From Halomonas sp. LR3S48 (GTDB lineage Bacteria > Pseudomonadota > Gammaproteobacteria > Pseudomonadales > Halomonadaceae): 64,000 nt of DNA. Made by a program: the position numbers and the translations under genes. Where the stretch lies: contig NZ_CP107009.1 of NCBI RefSeq assembly GCF_025725665.1, positions 558,001-622,000 on the forward strand, given 5' to 3'. Within the stretch, counting starts at the first letter, position 1, and every line of letters begins with the position of its first letter. The notes under the pieces are model-generated. The model did no database searches. It was not told where the DNA came from and was given only the letters and a program-made list of their open reading frames with translations. Shown here piece after piece: positions 52,257-62,245 of this stretch.

Positions 52257-53528
52257 ATGACAGACGCCAATAAGCAGGCAGCGCTGGATTATCACGCCAA
52301 GCCCATTCCCGGAAAGCTCTCCGTGGAGCTGACCAAGCCCACTGCTACCGCTCGTGATCTCTCCCTTGCTTATAGTCCCGGTGTCGCCGAGCCGGTGCGC
52401 GAAATCGCCCGCGACCCGGAGAATGCCTATCGCTATACCGGCAAGGGCAACCTGGTGGCGGTCATTACCGATGGCAGCGCCATCCTTGGACTGGGCAATC
52501 TTGGCCCGCTGGCCAGCAAGCCGGTCATGGAGGGCAAGGGAGTGCTGTTCAAGTGCTTCGCGGGGATCAACTCGGTGGATGTGGAAGTCAACGCCGAGAG
52601 TCCGCAGGCCTTCATCGATACGGTGGCGCGCATTGCCGACACCTGGGGTGGCATCAATCTCGAAGACATCAAGGCGCCGGAGTGCTTCGAGATCGAGCAG
52701 GCGCTCATCGAGCAGTGCAATATCCCCGTCTTTCATGACGACCAGCACGGTACCGCCATCGTCACGGCGGCCGGTATGCTCAATGCGCTGGATATCGCCG
52801 GCAAACGCCTGGAAGAGGCCAGGATCGTCTGTCTGGGCGCCGGCGCGGCGGCCATCGCCTGCATGAAGCTGCTGGTGGCCTGCGGAGCCCGCTCCGAGAA
52901 TCTGGTGATGCTCGATCGCCGAGGCGTCATTCACGCCGGGCGCGAGGGGCTGAACCCTCACAAGGCGGTATTCGCGGTGGATACCGACAAGCGTACGTTG
53001 GACGACGCCATCGAGGGTGCCGATGTCTTCATCGGTCTTTCCGGGCCCAACCTGATGACCGCCGAGCACATGCGCAAGATGGCGTCGAACCCCATCGTCT
53101 TCGCCTGTACCAACCCCGACCCCGAGATCAACCCCGACGTGGCTCGGGAAGCGCGCCCCGACGTGATCATGGCCACCGGCCGTTCCGACTACCCCAACCA
53201 GGTCAACAACGTGCTGGGTTTCCCCTTCATCTTCCGCGGGGCGTTGGACGTGCGCGCCACGCGCATCAACGAGGAGATGAAGTTGGCTGCGGTGCATGCG
53301 CTCAAGGACCTGGCCCGCGAGCCGGTGCCCCAGGCGGTGCTCGACGCCTACGAGCGTGATCATATGGAATTCGGCCCCGAGTACATCATTCCCACGCCGG
53401 TCGACGTGCGCCTGCTGGAGCGGATTCCTGCGGCGGTGGCCCAGGCCGCGGTGGACTCCGGCGTGGCCCGTCGCCCCTATCCGGCCCACTACCCGTTGAA
53501 GACGGTGGACGACGTCTACGGCGGCTGA
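52257..53528 (+). CDS. Malic enzyme (short, without phosphotransacetylase domain)
   Basis: Oxidatively decarboxylates malate to pyruvate with NAD(P). The 423-residue product is closest to the catalytic part of MaeB: SLAYSPGVAEPVREIARD, VAVITDGSAILGLGNLGPLA, FHDDQHGTAIVTAAGMLNAL with the metal-binding Asp residues, and the nucleotide-binding GAGAAAIACMKLL. The C-terminal phosphotransacetylase-like domain of E. coli MaeB (759 residues) is absent. Cofactor choice cannot be read safely. The ATG at 52257 gives TDANKQAALDYHAKP; upstream in-frame sequence belongs to the promoter region. Confidence 0.93.
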   Translation: MTDANKQAALDYHAKPIPGKLSVELTKPTATARDLSLAYSPGVAEPVREIARDPENAYRYTGKGNLVAVITDGSAILGLGNLGPLASKPVMEGKGVLFKCFAGINSVDVEVNAESPQAFIDTVARIADTWGGINLEDIKAPECFEIEQALIEQCNIPVFHDDQHGTAIVTAAGMLNALDIAGKRLEEARIVCLGAGAAAIACMKLLVACGARSENLVMLDRRGVIHAGREGLNPHKAVFAVDTDKRTLDDAIEGADVFIGLSGPNLMTAEHMRKMASNPIVFACTNPDPEINPDVAREARPDVIMATGRSDYPNQVNNVLGFPFIFRGALDVRATRINEEMKLAAVHALKDLAREPVPQAVLDAYERDHMEFGPEYIIPTPVDVRLLERIPAAVAQAAVDSGVARRPYPAHYPLKTVDDVYGG

Positions 53529-53557
53529 TCGGCGCGTCCTGGCATCGCCCTGCAACG

Positions 53558-53585
53558 ACTGCGCCGGCCTTCGGGCCGGCGCAGT
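53558..53585. terminator. Perfect hairpin after the malic enzyme gene
   Basis: ACTGCGCCGGCC (53558-53569) pairs with GGCCGGCGCAGT (53574-53585) around TTCG. It lies between convergent genes. Neither side has a T-run, so it may act as a transcript 3' stabiliser more than as a terminator. Confidence 0.5.
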
Positions 53586-53618
53586 GCGTCGTGTGTCGGG
53601 TGCGTATCGCTCGTGAGG

Positions 53619-54368
53619 TTACCAGGTATAGAGCAGGGTCGCGTTGGTCGTCTGGTCGGTATTCGCGTCCGCCGTCTCGGGCGGGTCGGAGTCGTGCTTG
53701 ATTTCGTGGGAGAGGCGCAGCGACAGGCGCGAGTTGAGCCGGGCGGTAAGCGATGACACCGACCTCGACGTGGTGTTCGCGTCGGTCGCTTCCACCGACA
53801 TTTCCTGGCGCAGGTTGGAGTACTCGGAGAACGTCCACTGGTAGTCGAGTGCGCTGTAGACGACCCCCAGGTTGTTGTTTTCCTCTCCATCGATCCTGTC
53901 GTGGCGATACCCCGGGCCGGCCTCGAGTGACAGGCGGTGCTGACCGGTATCGATGACGTCACGGCCGTAGCCACCGATAGTGGTGAACTGCTGGTCGTAG
54001 CCGCTGAAGCGGTCCTTCTCCCAGCGGGCGAAACCGAAGAGATAGTGAGGGCCGTCGAAGTCGTAGCGCTCGCGGCCGGAAATCAGGTACTGCTCGGCGC
54101 TGGTCTCCTCGTCGCGGCTGACATTGCGCACCTCGCTGCGAAGGGTGTGCGTCCAGTAGCGGCTGGTCAGCCAGGTCAACCGGCTCTTGCCGATCAGGGT
54201 TCGGCTGTTGGTGTTGCCGCTGAGCTGGGTGAAGCCGAGCTCGGCTTCACCGCTGAAGGTGGGGCTGTCGTCCTCGGGCGGCGGGGGAGCGTAGAAGACA
54301 CTGGCGGCAAGGGCGGTGCCCGGCAATAGCGTCAAGCCAATGACGCTCCATGGCATCAGTCGTGGCAT
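53619..54368 (-). CDS. DUF481 outer-membrane protein
   Basis: Predicted outer-membrane beta-barrel of the DUF481 (YdiY-like) family. The 249-residue precursor has a signal peptide (about 21 residues, cleavage near ALAAS) and a short Pro-rich segment (APPPPEDDSP). A series of alternating strands follows, such as GEAELGFTQLSGNTNSRTLIGKSRLTWL, the family opening, down to the terminal ATLLYTW with a C-terminal aromatic residue. Function is not established. It stands alone, convergent with the malic enzyme gene and downstream of ponA on the same strand after 112 bases. Confidence 0.85.
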   Translation of the reverse strand: MPRLMPWSVIGLTLLPGTALAASVFYAPPPPEDDSPTFSGEAELGFTQLSGNTNSRTLIGKSRLTWLTSRYWTHTLRSEVRNVSRDEETSAEQYLISGRERYDFDGPHYLFGFARWEKDRFSGYDQQFTTIGGYGRDVIDTGQHRLSLEAGPGYRHDRIDGEENNNLGVVYSALDYQWTFSEYSNLRQEMSVEATDANTTSRSVSSLTARLNSRLSLRLSHEIKHDSDPPETADANTDQTTNATLLYTW

Positions 54369-54480
54369 AACAATGAACCTGTCCTGTTGTCCCGGTGACG
54401 GGCCGCCTCGAGAAGCGGCTGTATGGCGGTTGGCAAGACGAGGGGCGGCGTCCTTGCAGCCCCCGGGGGTACATTCCGTA

Positions 54481-57006
54481 TCAGAAGATCGCCTCGTAGC
54501 TTCCCGTGCCCTGCGAGCCGCTGCGCTGCTCTATCTCCTGCTCGATGCGGCGCGGCTCCATGTCGGGCAGGTGGTCGGGATGGAAGATCTCCGTGATCCC
54601 GCCGGGCTGATTATCGGCCAGGCGTCGCCCGGTCTGCTCGTCGATGCGCATCCTGACCAGTTGGTCGGGTGCTTCGGGGCTGGCTTCGGGGCGGCCGTTC
54701 AGAGCGTTGCCCATGAAGTCGATCCAGACTGGCAGGGCGGCATTGCCGCCATACTCGGCGATCGACTCGTTGTTGTCCTTGCCGATCCATACCGTGGCTA
54801 CCAGATCGTCGTTGTAACCGGCGAACCAGGCGTCGCGGAAGCCGTTGGTGGTGCCGGTCTTGCCCACCACGTCGCTGCGGTTTAGCGACAACGCCGCGCG
54901 CCCGGTGCCTCTCTCGATCACGTCGCGCAGCATGTCGCGAAGGATATAGACGGCGGTCGGGTCGGCGACCCTGGGCGCCACGTCGTAGCGCTTGCCGTCG
55001 ATCTCGACCTCGGTCTGCCCCTCGCGGCAGTCGCGACAGGCGATGGCCGGGCGGGCTTCGCTGATGACCTGGTCGTCGCTGCCGCGGGTGATGCGCTCGA
55101 TGAACCAGGGGGAGACCTGGAAGCCGCCGTTGGCCAGCACCGCGTAGGCATTGGTCATTTCCAGCGGCGTCAGGTCGGCGCTGCCCAGTGCCAGCGACAG
55201 GCCGCGAGGCAGCCGATTCGGGCTGAAGCCGAAACCCTCCAGGTACTCGATGGTATTGTCGAGCCCCAGGGTCTGCAGGATGCGAATCGTCACCAGGTTG
55301 CGCGACATGGCCAGGGCGACCCGTAGCCGGATCGGGCCGAGGAAGTCGCCGCTGGAGTTCACCGGACGCCAGATCTCGTTGCTGCCGTCCTGCATCACCA
55401 CCGGCGCGTCGTTGACCACCGAGGAAGCGGTCATCAGTCCGGTATCCAGTGCGGCCAGGAAGACGAAGGGTTTGAAGATCGAGCCCGACTGCCGCTGTGC
55501 CTGCACGGCGCGGTTGAACTTGCTGGCATTGAAGCTGAAGCCACCCTGCAGGGCGAGAATGGCTCCGTCACTGGGGTTCATCACGACGAGCGAGCCCTCG
55601 GCATCGGGGCGCTGGGAGAGCCGCCAGCTGCCGTCGTCGCGCTCGAGGATGCGTACGAGATCGCCGGTATCGGCGATCTCGGCGGCGGAACCGGGCTCCG
55701 CGCCGCGGGCACGGGGGTTGCGATATTCGCGTGCCCAGGAGAGGCCATCCCAGTCGAGGGTGACGAGCTCTCCGTCGCGGGCCAGTACGCGCATCTCGCG
55801 ATCCTCGCTCTCGACCACGATGGCCGGCTGCAACGGTCCGAAGCCAGGCGTGCGTTCCAGTACCCGCAGCCAGTTGCTGACGTCGCCCTCGATGCCTTCG
55901 ACTCTCGTCTGGCTGCGTTCAGCCGCCTGGCGTGCGGTCTGCATGATTTCGGGGGACTCGTCGAGCTCCTCCTCCAGTCCGCGTCGCTCGGTGCGCTCCT
56001 GCGCCTCGGCGAGACTGGCGGGAATGTCGCGCTCCTCCGGGCCGCGCCAGCCGTGGCGGGTGTCGTAGTCGATCAAGCCGCGAGCCAGGGCCTGGCGGGC
56101 GAAGGGCTGCAGTTCGCTGTCCAGGGTGGTGTGGATGCGGTAACCGCCGGTATAGGCCTCCTCGCCGAAGCGTTCGATGGCGTACTGGCGCGCCATCTCC
56201 GCCACGTAGTCGGCATCCACCTCGACCTGTGCCACGTAGCGGCGTGCGGTGGTCGGCTCCTGCACGGCGGCCTCGTAGGCGGCCTGGTCGATGTAGCCGA
56301 GCTGGCGCATGCGGTAGAGGATCCAGTTGCGGCGGATCAGCGAGCGCTCGGGGTTGGCCAGCGGGTTGAACGACGAGGGGGCCTTGGGCAGGCCGGCGAT
56401 CATCGCCTTCTGCGCCAGGGTGAGCTCGTCGAGCGGCTTGTTGTAGTAGACCTCGGCGGCGGCGGCGATGCCATAGGCGCGATGGCCGAGGAAGATCTTG
56501 TTGACGTAGAGCTCGAGGATCTCCTCCTTGGAGAGGATTTTCTCCATCTGCAACGCCAGGAGGATCTCGCGAATCTTGCGGGTGAAGGTGCGGTCGAGCG
56601 TCAGCAGATAGTTGCGAGCTACCTGCATGGTGATGGTGGAGCCGCCGGACTGGATGTCGCCGCTGGAGGCCAGCTCCAGGGCGGCGCGCGCCAGGCCTTT
56701 GGGATCGACGCCGCGATGGTCGAAGAAGGAGGCGTCTTCGGCGGCCAGCAGGGCCTGGAGGAAGTCCTCGGGGATCTCGTCGAAGGTGACCGGCATGCGC
56801 CGCTCTTCGCCGTATTCACCGATCAGCTTGCCGTCGCGGGTAAAGATGCGCAGCGGCGTGTGTAGCTCGAAATCCTGCAGCTGGCGGACGTCGGGCAGGC
56901 CCGGCGAGAAATAGAGCGCAGCGCCGGCCACGCTGAGCAGGGCCGCGGCCGACAGCGATACCAGCAGCCAGAAGGCCGAGAGAACCAGAGTCTTGATCCA
57001 CTTCAT
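54481..57006 (-). CDS. ponA: Penicillin-binding protein 1A
   Basis: Bifunctional class A peptidoglycan synthase. The 841-residue product has one N-terminal membrane anchor (LVLSAFWLLVSLSAAALLS), a GT51 glycosyltransferase domain with the catalytic Glu in AAEDASFFDHRGVDP, and the OB-like insertion. The transpeptidase domain has the active Ser-x-x-Lys in SGSIFKPF, SRN in AMSRNLVTIR and KTGTTNGFRDAW. It is divergent from pilMNOPQ, the standard Pseudomonas layout. A TATAAT on the minus strand at 57081-57076 is a likely -10. Confidence 0.96.
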   Translation of the reverse strand: MKWIKTLVLSAFWLLVSLSAAALLSVAGAALYFSPGLPDVRQLQDFELHTPLRIFTRDGKLIGEYGEERRMPVTFDEIPEDFLQALLAAEDASFFDHRGVDPKGLARAALELASSGDIQSGGSTITMQVARNYLLTLDRTFTRKIREILLALQMEKILSKEEILELYVNKIFLGHRAYGIAAAAEVYYNKPLDELTLAQKAMIAGLPKAPSSFNPLANPERSLIRRNWILYRMRQLGYIDQAAYEAAVQEPTTARRYVAQVEVDADYVAEMARQYAIERFGEEAYTGGYRIHTTLDSELQPFARQALARGLIDYDTRHGWRGPEERDIPASLAEAQERTERRGLEEELDESPEIMQTARQAAERSQTRVEGIEGDVSNWLRVLERTPGFGPLQPAIVVESEDREMRVLARDGELVTLDWDGLSWAREYRNPRARGAEPGSAAEIADTGDLVRILERDDGSWRLSQRPDAEGSLVVMNPSDGAILALQGGFSFNASKFNRAVQAQRQSGSIFKPFVFLAALDTGLMTASSVVNDAPVVMQDGSNEIWRPVNSSGDFLGPIRLRVALAMSRNLVTIRILQTLGLDNTIEYLEGFGFSPNRLPRGLSLALGSADLTPLEMTNAYAVLANGGFQVSPWFIERITRGSDDQVISEARPAIACRDCREGQTEVEIDGKRYDVAPRVADPTAVYILRDMLRDVIERGTGRAALSLNRSDVVGKTGTTNGFRDAWFAGYNDDLVATVWIGKDNNESIAEYGGNAALPVWIDFMGNALNGRPEASPEAPDQLVRMRIDEQTGRRLADNQPGGITEIFHPDHLPDMEPRRIEQEIEQRSGSQGTGSYEAIF

Positions 57007-57075
57007 GAAAAGACGTTACCCGTGGTGAGAGCAGGAAGGGGATGGCGATGAACGAGAGCCTTCACTGGCGTGACC

Positions 57076-57081
57076 ATTATA
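57076..57081 (-). promoter_or_regulatory. Likely ponA -10 element in the ponA/pilM divergent region
   Basis: TATAAT on the minus strand, 70 bases before the ponA ATG; no good -35 is seen 17 bases upstream. The rest of the 269-base gap is locally AT-rich, and TATAAC at about 57234 on the plus strand could serve pilM. Confidence 0.4.
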
Positions 57082-57278
57082 AAGAACCTGAGCCGCTCGC
57101 CACCAGCGTTGAGGCGAGACCCATCCAACTTTGTGTGCAGTGGGGCAATATCATGTAACCTCATTCCCAGTGATGCGAGTATTATCTTTCTCAGTCTTCG
57201 CGTTCAGGTGCGCAAGGCATAAAAGAGCAAGATTATAACTAGCGACTATCGCGACGGCTTACGCAAGGGCAACGATTG

Positions 57279-58340
57279 ATGCGACTCAGACCCTCCGGAA
57301 AGGGGTTGATCGGTGTCGATATCACCTCGGCAACGGTCAAGCTGATCGAACTCAAACGGGTGGGTTCCCACTACCAGATCGAAAGCTATGCCGTCAGGCC
57401 GCTGCGCGAAGGCGCCGTGGTTGAACGGCGCATCCGCGACATGGGCGAAGTCGCCGATGTGCTGCGGCGTGCGGTCGAGAGTGCCAAGCCATCCTCCCGG
57501 CTGGCCGCGGCCGCGGTACCGGCCAGTGCCGCCATCACCAAGACCCTGACGTTACCCGCTTCGCTCAACGATGACGAGATCGAAGCGCGTATACAACTCG
57601 AATCAGACAAGCACATTCCGTTTCCGTTCAGCGAGGTCGCTTTCGATTTCCAGCGGCTGGGGCTCAATGCCCGCTATGGCGACCAGCAGGACGTGTTGTT
57701 GGTCGCCTGTCGCCAGCAGGACGTCAACCAGCTCACCGATGCCTTGCAACAGGCCGGCCTGGTGCCGGCGGCGGTGGACGTCGAGGCCTTTGCCATGGAA
57801 CGCGCCTTCGGCGAGTTGCGCCAACAGCTGCCGCCGGCCGCCGGCGACGACGACTGCGTGGCCCTGGTCGATATCGGCGCGACCATGAATGCCTTCCACG
57901 TGCTGCGCGGCGGGCGCATCGTCTACACCCGCGATACCGTCTTCGGCGGGCGCCAGCTCACCGAGGAGATCCGGGCGCGCTATGGCCTGACGCTGGAGGA
58001 GGCCGGTCTGGCCAAGAAGCGTGGCGGCCTGCCGGAGGATTACCGGACCAGCGTGCTCGAGCCCTTCATCGATACCCTGGTTCAGCAGGTCGGTCGCTCG
58101 CTGCAGCTCTACTACACCGCGGGGCGCAAGCACGAGGTACGGCGCATGGTTCTGGCCGGTGGCTCCAGCGTCATCCCTGGTCTTGCCGAGCGGCTCGCCC
58201 GCGAGAGCGCAATGCAGGTGGTCATCGCCAACCCCTTCCTGCGCATGAGGATCAACTCGCGGATCGATGTCCAGACCCTGGCCAGCGATGCGCCGGCCAT
58301 GGTGACGGCATGCGGCCTGGCCATGAGGTCGCCGGGATGA
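57279..58340 (+). CDS. pilM: Type IV pilus inner-membrane platform protein PilM
   Basis: Actin-like cytoplasmic protein that binds the N-terminus of PilN and links the pilus motor to the alignment complex. The 353-residue product has the actin-fold loops GKGLIGVDITSATVKLIEL, VALVDIGATMNAFHV and MVLAGGSSVIPGLAERL, and the SHS2-like middle domain. The ATG at 57279 follows a TTG in frame. Its stop overlaps the pilN start as ATGA. Confidence 0.95.
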   Translation: MRLRPSGKGLIGVDITSATVKLIELKRVGSHYQIESYAVRPLREGAVVERRIRDMGEVADVLRRAVESAKPSSRLAAAAVPASAAITKTLTLPASLNDDEIEARIQLESDKHIPFPFSEVAFDFQRLGLNARYGDQQDVLLVACRQQDVNQLTDALQQAGLVPAAVDVEAFAMERAFGELRQQLPPAAGDDDCVALVDIGATMNAFHVLRGGRIVYTRDTVFGGRQLTEEIRARYGLTLEEAGLAKKRGGLPEDYRTSVLEPFIDTLVQQVGRSLQLYYTAGRKHEVRRMVLAGGSSVIPGLAERLARESAMQVVIANPFLRMRINSRIDVQTLASDAPAMVTACGLAMRSPG

Positions 58341-58912
58341 CTATCGAAATCAACCTGCTGGCCTGGCGCGAACAGCAGCGGGCACGTCGCAGCCGCCACT
58401 TCTACTTGGCCCTGGTGATCATGGCACTGCTCGGTGCGGCAGGCGGCCTGGGGCAGACCTACTACTACGATGCCGCGATAGAGGCTCAGCGCGAGCGCAA
58501 TGCACATGTACGCGAGCGCATGCAGCAGCTCGATGGTGACATCCGCTCGATTGGCGAGTACGAGGCCATCCGCGAGCGCATGATCGGCCAGGTCCAGGTC
58601 TTCAGCGACTTGCAGCAAGGGCGCTCTCAGACCGTCAGCGTCTTCCGTGATCTGACCCTCAGTCTGGTCGACGGTGTGTACTACACCCAGATGAGCCGCC
58701 AGGGCGAGCAGTTGCGCCTGACCGGGCGTGCCGAGAGTAATCACCGCGTCTCGGAGCAGATGCGGGCGCTGTCCGCCGCGCCTGCCTTCTCCGAGCCGGT
58801 GCTGTCGGAAGTGGAGTCAGACGGTGGTGCACGACGCCGTTTCAGCCTCGGCGTGACGCAGCTCATGGAGGGGGCGTCGGGCATGCAGGAAGAAAGGGAG
58901 GGCGAGGAATGA
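58337..58912 (+). CDS. pilN: Type IV pilus assembly protein PilN
   Basis: Bitopic inner-membrane protein of the pilus alignment subcomplex. The 191-residue product begins with the INLL motif (TIEINLLAWREQQR) that docks into PilM, has one membrane helix (about residues 23-42), and continues with a periplasmic coiled coil and a ferredoxin-like domain. The last 30 residues are unusually Glu- and Gly-rich (GASGMQEEREGEE). Overlaps pilM and pilO by ATGA. Confidence 0.93.
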   Translation: MTIEINLLAWREQQRARRSRHFYLALVIMALLGAAGGLGQTYYYDAAIEAQRERNAHVRERMQQLDGDIRSIGEYEAIRERMIGQVQVFSDLQQGRSQTVSVFRDLTLSLVDGVYYTQMSRQGEQLRLTGRAESNHRVSEQMRALSAAPAFSEPVLSEVESDGGARRRFSLGVTQLMEGASGMQEEREGEE

Positions 58913-59535
58913 ACCTGCGGGCCGAGATGCGCCGTCTCCGCGAGCTCGACTGGCGCGGGCTGGACCTGAAGGAGTCGGGTTCCTGGCCGCTGTTGCTGCA
59001 TTGGCTCTGCTGCCTGCTGGTGCTGGGGCTGACCTTTGCCGGTACGCACTGGTACCTGGCCGGCCCCAAGGCCACCGAGCTGCAGCGCGTCGAAGCGGAA
59101 GAGGAGCGGTTGCTACTCGACTATCGCAATCGCGCCGCCCAGGCTGCACGGCTGCCTGACATGCTCGAACAGATGGCGATGCTCGAGTCGCGCATGGACG
59201 AGTTGATGGCAATGCTGCCCTCCGGCGCCGAGATTCCGTCGCTGATCGACAGCATCAGCGAGAGCGCCCTGGACCATCACCTGACCATCGATTTCATCCG
59301 ACTGCGCAGCACCGTCGAGCGTGACTTCTATATCGAGCGTCCGTTCGATCTCCAGGTAGAGGGCGAGTATCACCATATGGCAGGCTTCCTCGCCAGCGTG
59401 GCGGCACTGCCGCGTATCGTGACGCTGCACGATTTCGTGCTGGCTCCGGTGGAAGGTAGCGATCGCCTGCGCCTGTCGATGCTGGCGCGCACCTACAGCT
59501 ATCGCCCCCAGGCCGATGAGGAGACGTTGCCATGA
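58909..59535 (+). CDS. pilO: Type IV pilus assembly protein PilO
   Basis: Partner of PilN in the periplasmic alignment complex. The 208-residue product has a short cytoplasmic N-terminus (NLRAEMRRLRELDWRGLDL), one membrane helix (about residues 27-48), a coiled coil with LLLDYRNRAAQAARLPDMLEQM, and a C-terminal ferredoxin-like fold. Its stop overlaps the start of pilP, and the run of ATGA overlaps from pilM to pilP points to strict stoichiometric expression. Confidence 0.93.
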   Translation: MNLRAEMRRLRELDWRGLDLKESGSWPLLLHWLCCLLVLGLTFAGTHWYLAGPKATELQRVEAEEERLLLDYRNRAAQAARLPDMLEQMAMLESRMDELMAMLPSGAEIPSLIDSISESALDHHLTIDFIRLRSTVERDFYIERPFDLQVEGEYHHMAGFLASVAALPRIVTLHDFVLAPVEGSDRLRLSMLARTYSYRPQADEETLP

Positions 59536-60056
59536 TCCGGCTGTCGGTAGCATTGGCGACCGGCCTGCTGCTGGTGGGCTGTGCCGATCCCCAGCTGGGG
59601 GAGCTGGACCGCCGGCTGAGCGACATTCGTACCAATCCGGGGGCGCCGCGAGTGCTGGAGATGCCAGAGGTACCCACCTACGAGTCGGTACCCTACCAGG
59701 CCAGCGATCGACGCAGTCCTTTCCGGCCGAAACTGCCTGAGCCGGAGGAGGCGCAGGCGGGCAGCAGCGACCTGGCGCCCGACACCGAGCGGGCGCGCGA
59801 ACCGCTCGAGACGTATGACCTCGAGGCGCTGAGGCTGGTGGGCACGTTGACCATGGGGGGGCAGACCCATGCATTGGTCAGGGCGCCGGAGGGCGAGGTG
59901 CACCGGTTGCGCACCGGCAACTACCTGGGCCGGAACCATGGCCGCGTCGTCAGTATTACCGATTCGACGGTGCAACTGGTGGAGCTGGTGCCCACCGGTG
60001 GGGGTAGCTGGATGGAGCGCACGACGCGCATGGCATTGGAAGAGGCGAGGCGTTGA
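59532..60056 (+). CDS. pilP: Type IV pilus lipoprotein PilP
   Basis: Inner-membrane lipoprotein that connects PilN/PilO to the secretin PilQ. The 174-residue precursor has a lipobox LLVGC with Cys17 as the lipidation site. A disordered linker that binds PilN/PilO follows (YQASDRRSPFRPKLPEPE), then a beta-rich domain (LVGTLTMGGQTHALVRAPEGEVHRL). The reading frame ends at 60056, 56 bases before the pilQ ATG. Confidence 0.93.
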   Translation: MIRLSVALATGLLLVGCADPQLGELDRRLSDIRTNPGAPRVLEMPEVPTYESVPYQASDRRSPFRPKLPEPEEAQAGSSDLAPDTERAREPLETYDLEALRLVGTLTMGGQTHALVRAPEGEVHRLRTGNYLGRNHGRVVSITDSTVQLVELVPTGGGSWMERTTRMALEEARR

Positions 60057-60112
60057 GGTCATTCGTAGTGGCTCATGGCAGGGCACTTGAAACAGGCAGG
60101 AGTAGGGCAACG

Positions 60113-62245
60113 ATGAAACATGTGATTCGCACACTGACGGTACTCTGCCTGGTATTGGCGGCTATGCCTGCCCTGGCGGCAACCACGCTGACCGATCTGG
60201 ACTTTCGCCAGGGCGAGCGTGGTGAGCTGCTGATCGACCTGACCTTCAGTGGGGACGTGCCGGAAGTCCGCGGCTATCGGCTGGATGCGCCGGCGCGACT
60301 GACCATCGATCTGGTGGATACGACCAACGCGCTGGAGCGGCGCCGCCTCGACCTGGGGATCGGCGGGGTCGAACAGGTCACGACCCTCGAGGCCGGTTCG
60401 CGCACGCGCCTGGTCTTCAGCATGGACGGCCCGCTGCCCTACGACACGGTGCAGGAAGGCAACCGCCTGAGGCTTGTCATCGGTGGCAGCGCGGTGGCCT
60501 CGGCCAGTCCGGAAGTGCGCAACGAGCCGTCCACGCCTTCCCCGTCAACGGCGCCTGCTTCGGCCGCACCGGGCGGCATGCCGGCTATCGCCGACATCGA
60601 CTTCCGTCGTGGTGAAGGCGGTTCAGGCCGGTTGATCGTGACTTTCGATCGTGCCGGCGTCGATGCCCGTGTGCGGGAATCGGGCCGCAATCGCATCGTG
60701 GCCGAGTTCGTCGGCGTCGACCTGCCGGAAGCCCACAATCAGGTGCTCGACGTGAGCGACTTCGGCACGCCGCTGCGACGTATCACGCCGCGTGCCGGCC
60801 GTGACGGTACCACCCTGGAGATCGAGGGCAGCGATGAGTTCGCCATGCTCTCCACACAGAGCGGACGTCAGCTCATCATCGAGGCCCAGCCCGCCACCCA
60901 GCAGGAGCGCGAGCAGCGCGTGCGCCAGCAGTTCCCCTACACCGGCGAGCGCATCACGCTCAACTTCCAGGACATCGAAGTGCGCTCGGTACTGTCGATC
61001 ATCGCCGACTTCACCGGCCTCAACCTTGTCGCCAGCGACAGCGTCAGGGGCGAGGTGACGCTCAATCTGCAGGACGTGCCCTGGGACCAGGCGCTGGACC
61101 TGGTGCTCAAGAGCCATGGCCTGGCCAGTCGTCAGGAGGGTAACGTGATCGTGGTGGCCCCGGCCGGCGAGCTGGCCAACATCGAGCGCCAGGAGCTCGA
61201 GGCGCGCGCCCAGGCCGAGACGCTGTCGCCGCTGGTGTCGGAATACGTCCAGGTCAAGTACGCCCGGGCCGAGGACCTGGCCCAGCTGCTGCGCGGCGGC
61301 GAGGGCTTCGGCCTGCTCTCGGAGCGAGGCCGTGTGGCGGTGGATGTGCGCACCAACATGCTGTTGATCCAGGACACCGCCGATCAGATCCAGGAGATCC
61401 TCGCCACGCTCGACCAGCTCGATGTCGCCGTGCGGCAGGTGCAGATCGAGGCGCGTATCGTCATCGCGCGCGACGGCGTGACCCAGGAGCTTGGCGTCAA
61501 CTGGGGGGTGTCCGGCGGGGGTAGCCGCTTCAACCTGGGGGGCGCCTCGACGGGTACCCCGATCGCCGGCTACGGCGACGGCCTCACCGGGCAGCGCGAC
61601 TCGCGCGGCCAGTTCACCGGCGAGTTCGATGACCCCACGGGTAGTCGTTTCCAGCGCGGCGGGCTGGCGGTCGACCTGGGCAGTGCCAACCCCATGACCA
61701 GCTTCAGCTTCGGTTATCTCTCCGGCGATATCCTGCTCGACCTGGAGCTGCGTGCGCTGGAGAGCGAGAACAAGAGCCAGACCATCTCGCAGCCTCGGGT
61801 GATCACAGCCAACCAGCGCAAGGCGACCATCATCCAGGGCGAGGAGCGTGCCTTCCAGTCCATCGGCGAGGGCAACGTGCCGCAGACCGAGTTCAAGGAG
61901 GCCGAGCTCTCGCTGGAGGTGACTCCGCAGATCACGCCGGACAATCGCATCATCATGGACCTGGTGGTGAAGAACGACAGCTTCCGCGAGGCGGCGCCGG
62001 GCCAGGCGCCGCCGATCGACACCAACCGCATCGAGACCCAGGTGCTGGTCGACAATGGCGAGACGGTGGTGCTGGGCGGCATTCTCACCACCGAGCAGCT
62101 CAGTCGCCTGGCCAAGACCCCGTTCTTCGGCGACCTGCCTGTGCTGGGTAGGCTTTTCCGGTACAATGAGTCGAGCAACCAGAAAGTGGAGCTGCTGGTG
62201 TTCATCACTCCACGCATTCTCGAGGACGGCCTGGCGATTCGCTGA
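60113..62245 (+). CDS. pilQ: Type IV pilus secretin PilQ
   Basis: Outer-membrane secretin pore for the pilus fibre. The 710-residue precursor has a signal peptide ending near MPALAA, two AMIN domains that bind peptidoglycan (residues about 25-115 and 160-250), N0/N1 domains ([24 protein letters not shown]), and the secretin domain with [10 protein letters not shown] and VPVLGRLF-like [16 protein letters not shown] near the end. I use the ATG at 60113 with AGGAG upstream; an in-frame TTG at 60053 would ruin the signal peptide. Its stop shares a base with the aroK start. Confidence 0.95.
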   Translation: MKHVIRTLTVLCLVLAAMPALAATTLTDLDFRQGERGELLIDLTFSGDVPEVRGYRLDAPARLTIDLVDTTNALERRRLDLGIGGVEQVTTLEAGSRTRLVFSMDGPLPYDTVQEGNRLRLVIGGSAVASASPEVRNEPSTPSPSTAPASAAPGGMPAIADIDFRRGEGGSGRLIVTFDRAGVDARVRESGRNRIVAEFVGVDLPEAHNQVLDVSDFGTPLRRITPRAGRDGTTLEIEGSDEFAMLSTQSGRQLIIEAQPATQQEREQRVRQQFPYTGERITLNFQDIEVRSVLSIIADFTGLNLVASDSVRGEVTLNLQDVPWDQALDLVLKSHGLASRQEGNVIVVAPAGELANIERQELEARAQAETLSPLVSEYVQVKYARAEDLAQLLRGGEGFGLLSERGRVAVDVRTNMLLIQDTADQIQEILATLDQLDVAVRQVQIEARIVIARDGVTQELGVNWGVSGGGSRFNLGGASTGTPIAGYGDGLTGQRDSRGQFTGEFDDPTGSRFQRGGLAVDLGSANPMTSFSFGYLSGDILLDLELRALESENKSQTISQPRVITANQRKATIIQGEERAFQSIGEGNVPQTEFKEAELSLEVTPQITPDNRIIMDLVVKNDSFREAAPGQAPPIDTNRIETQVLVDNGETVVLGGILTTEQLSRLAKTPFFGDLPVLGRLFRYNESSNQKVELLVFITPRILEDGLAIR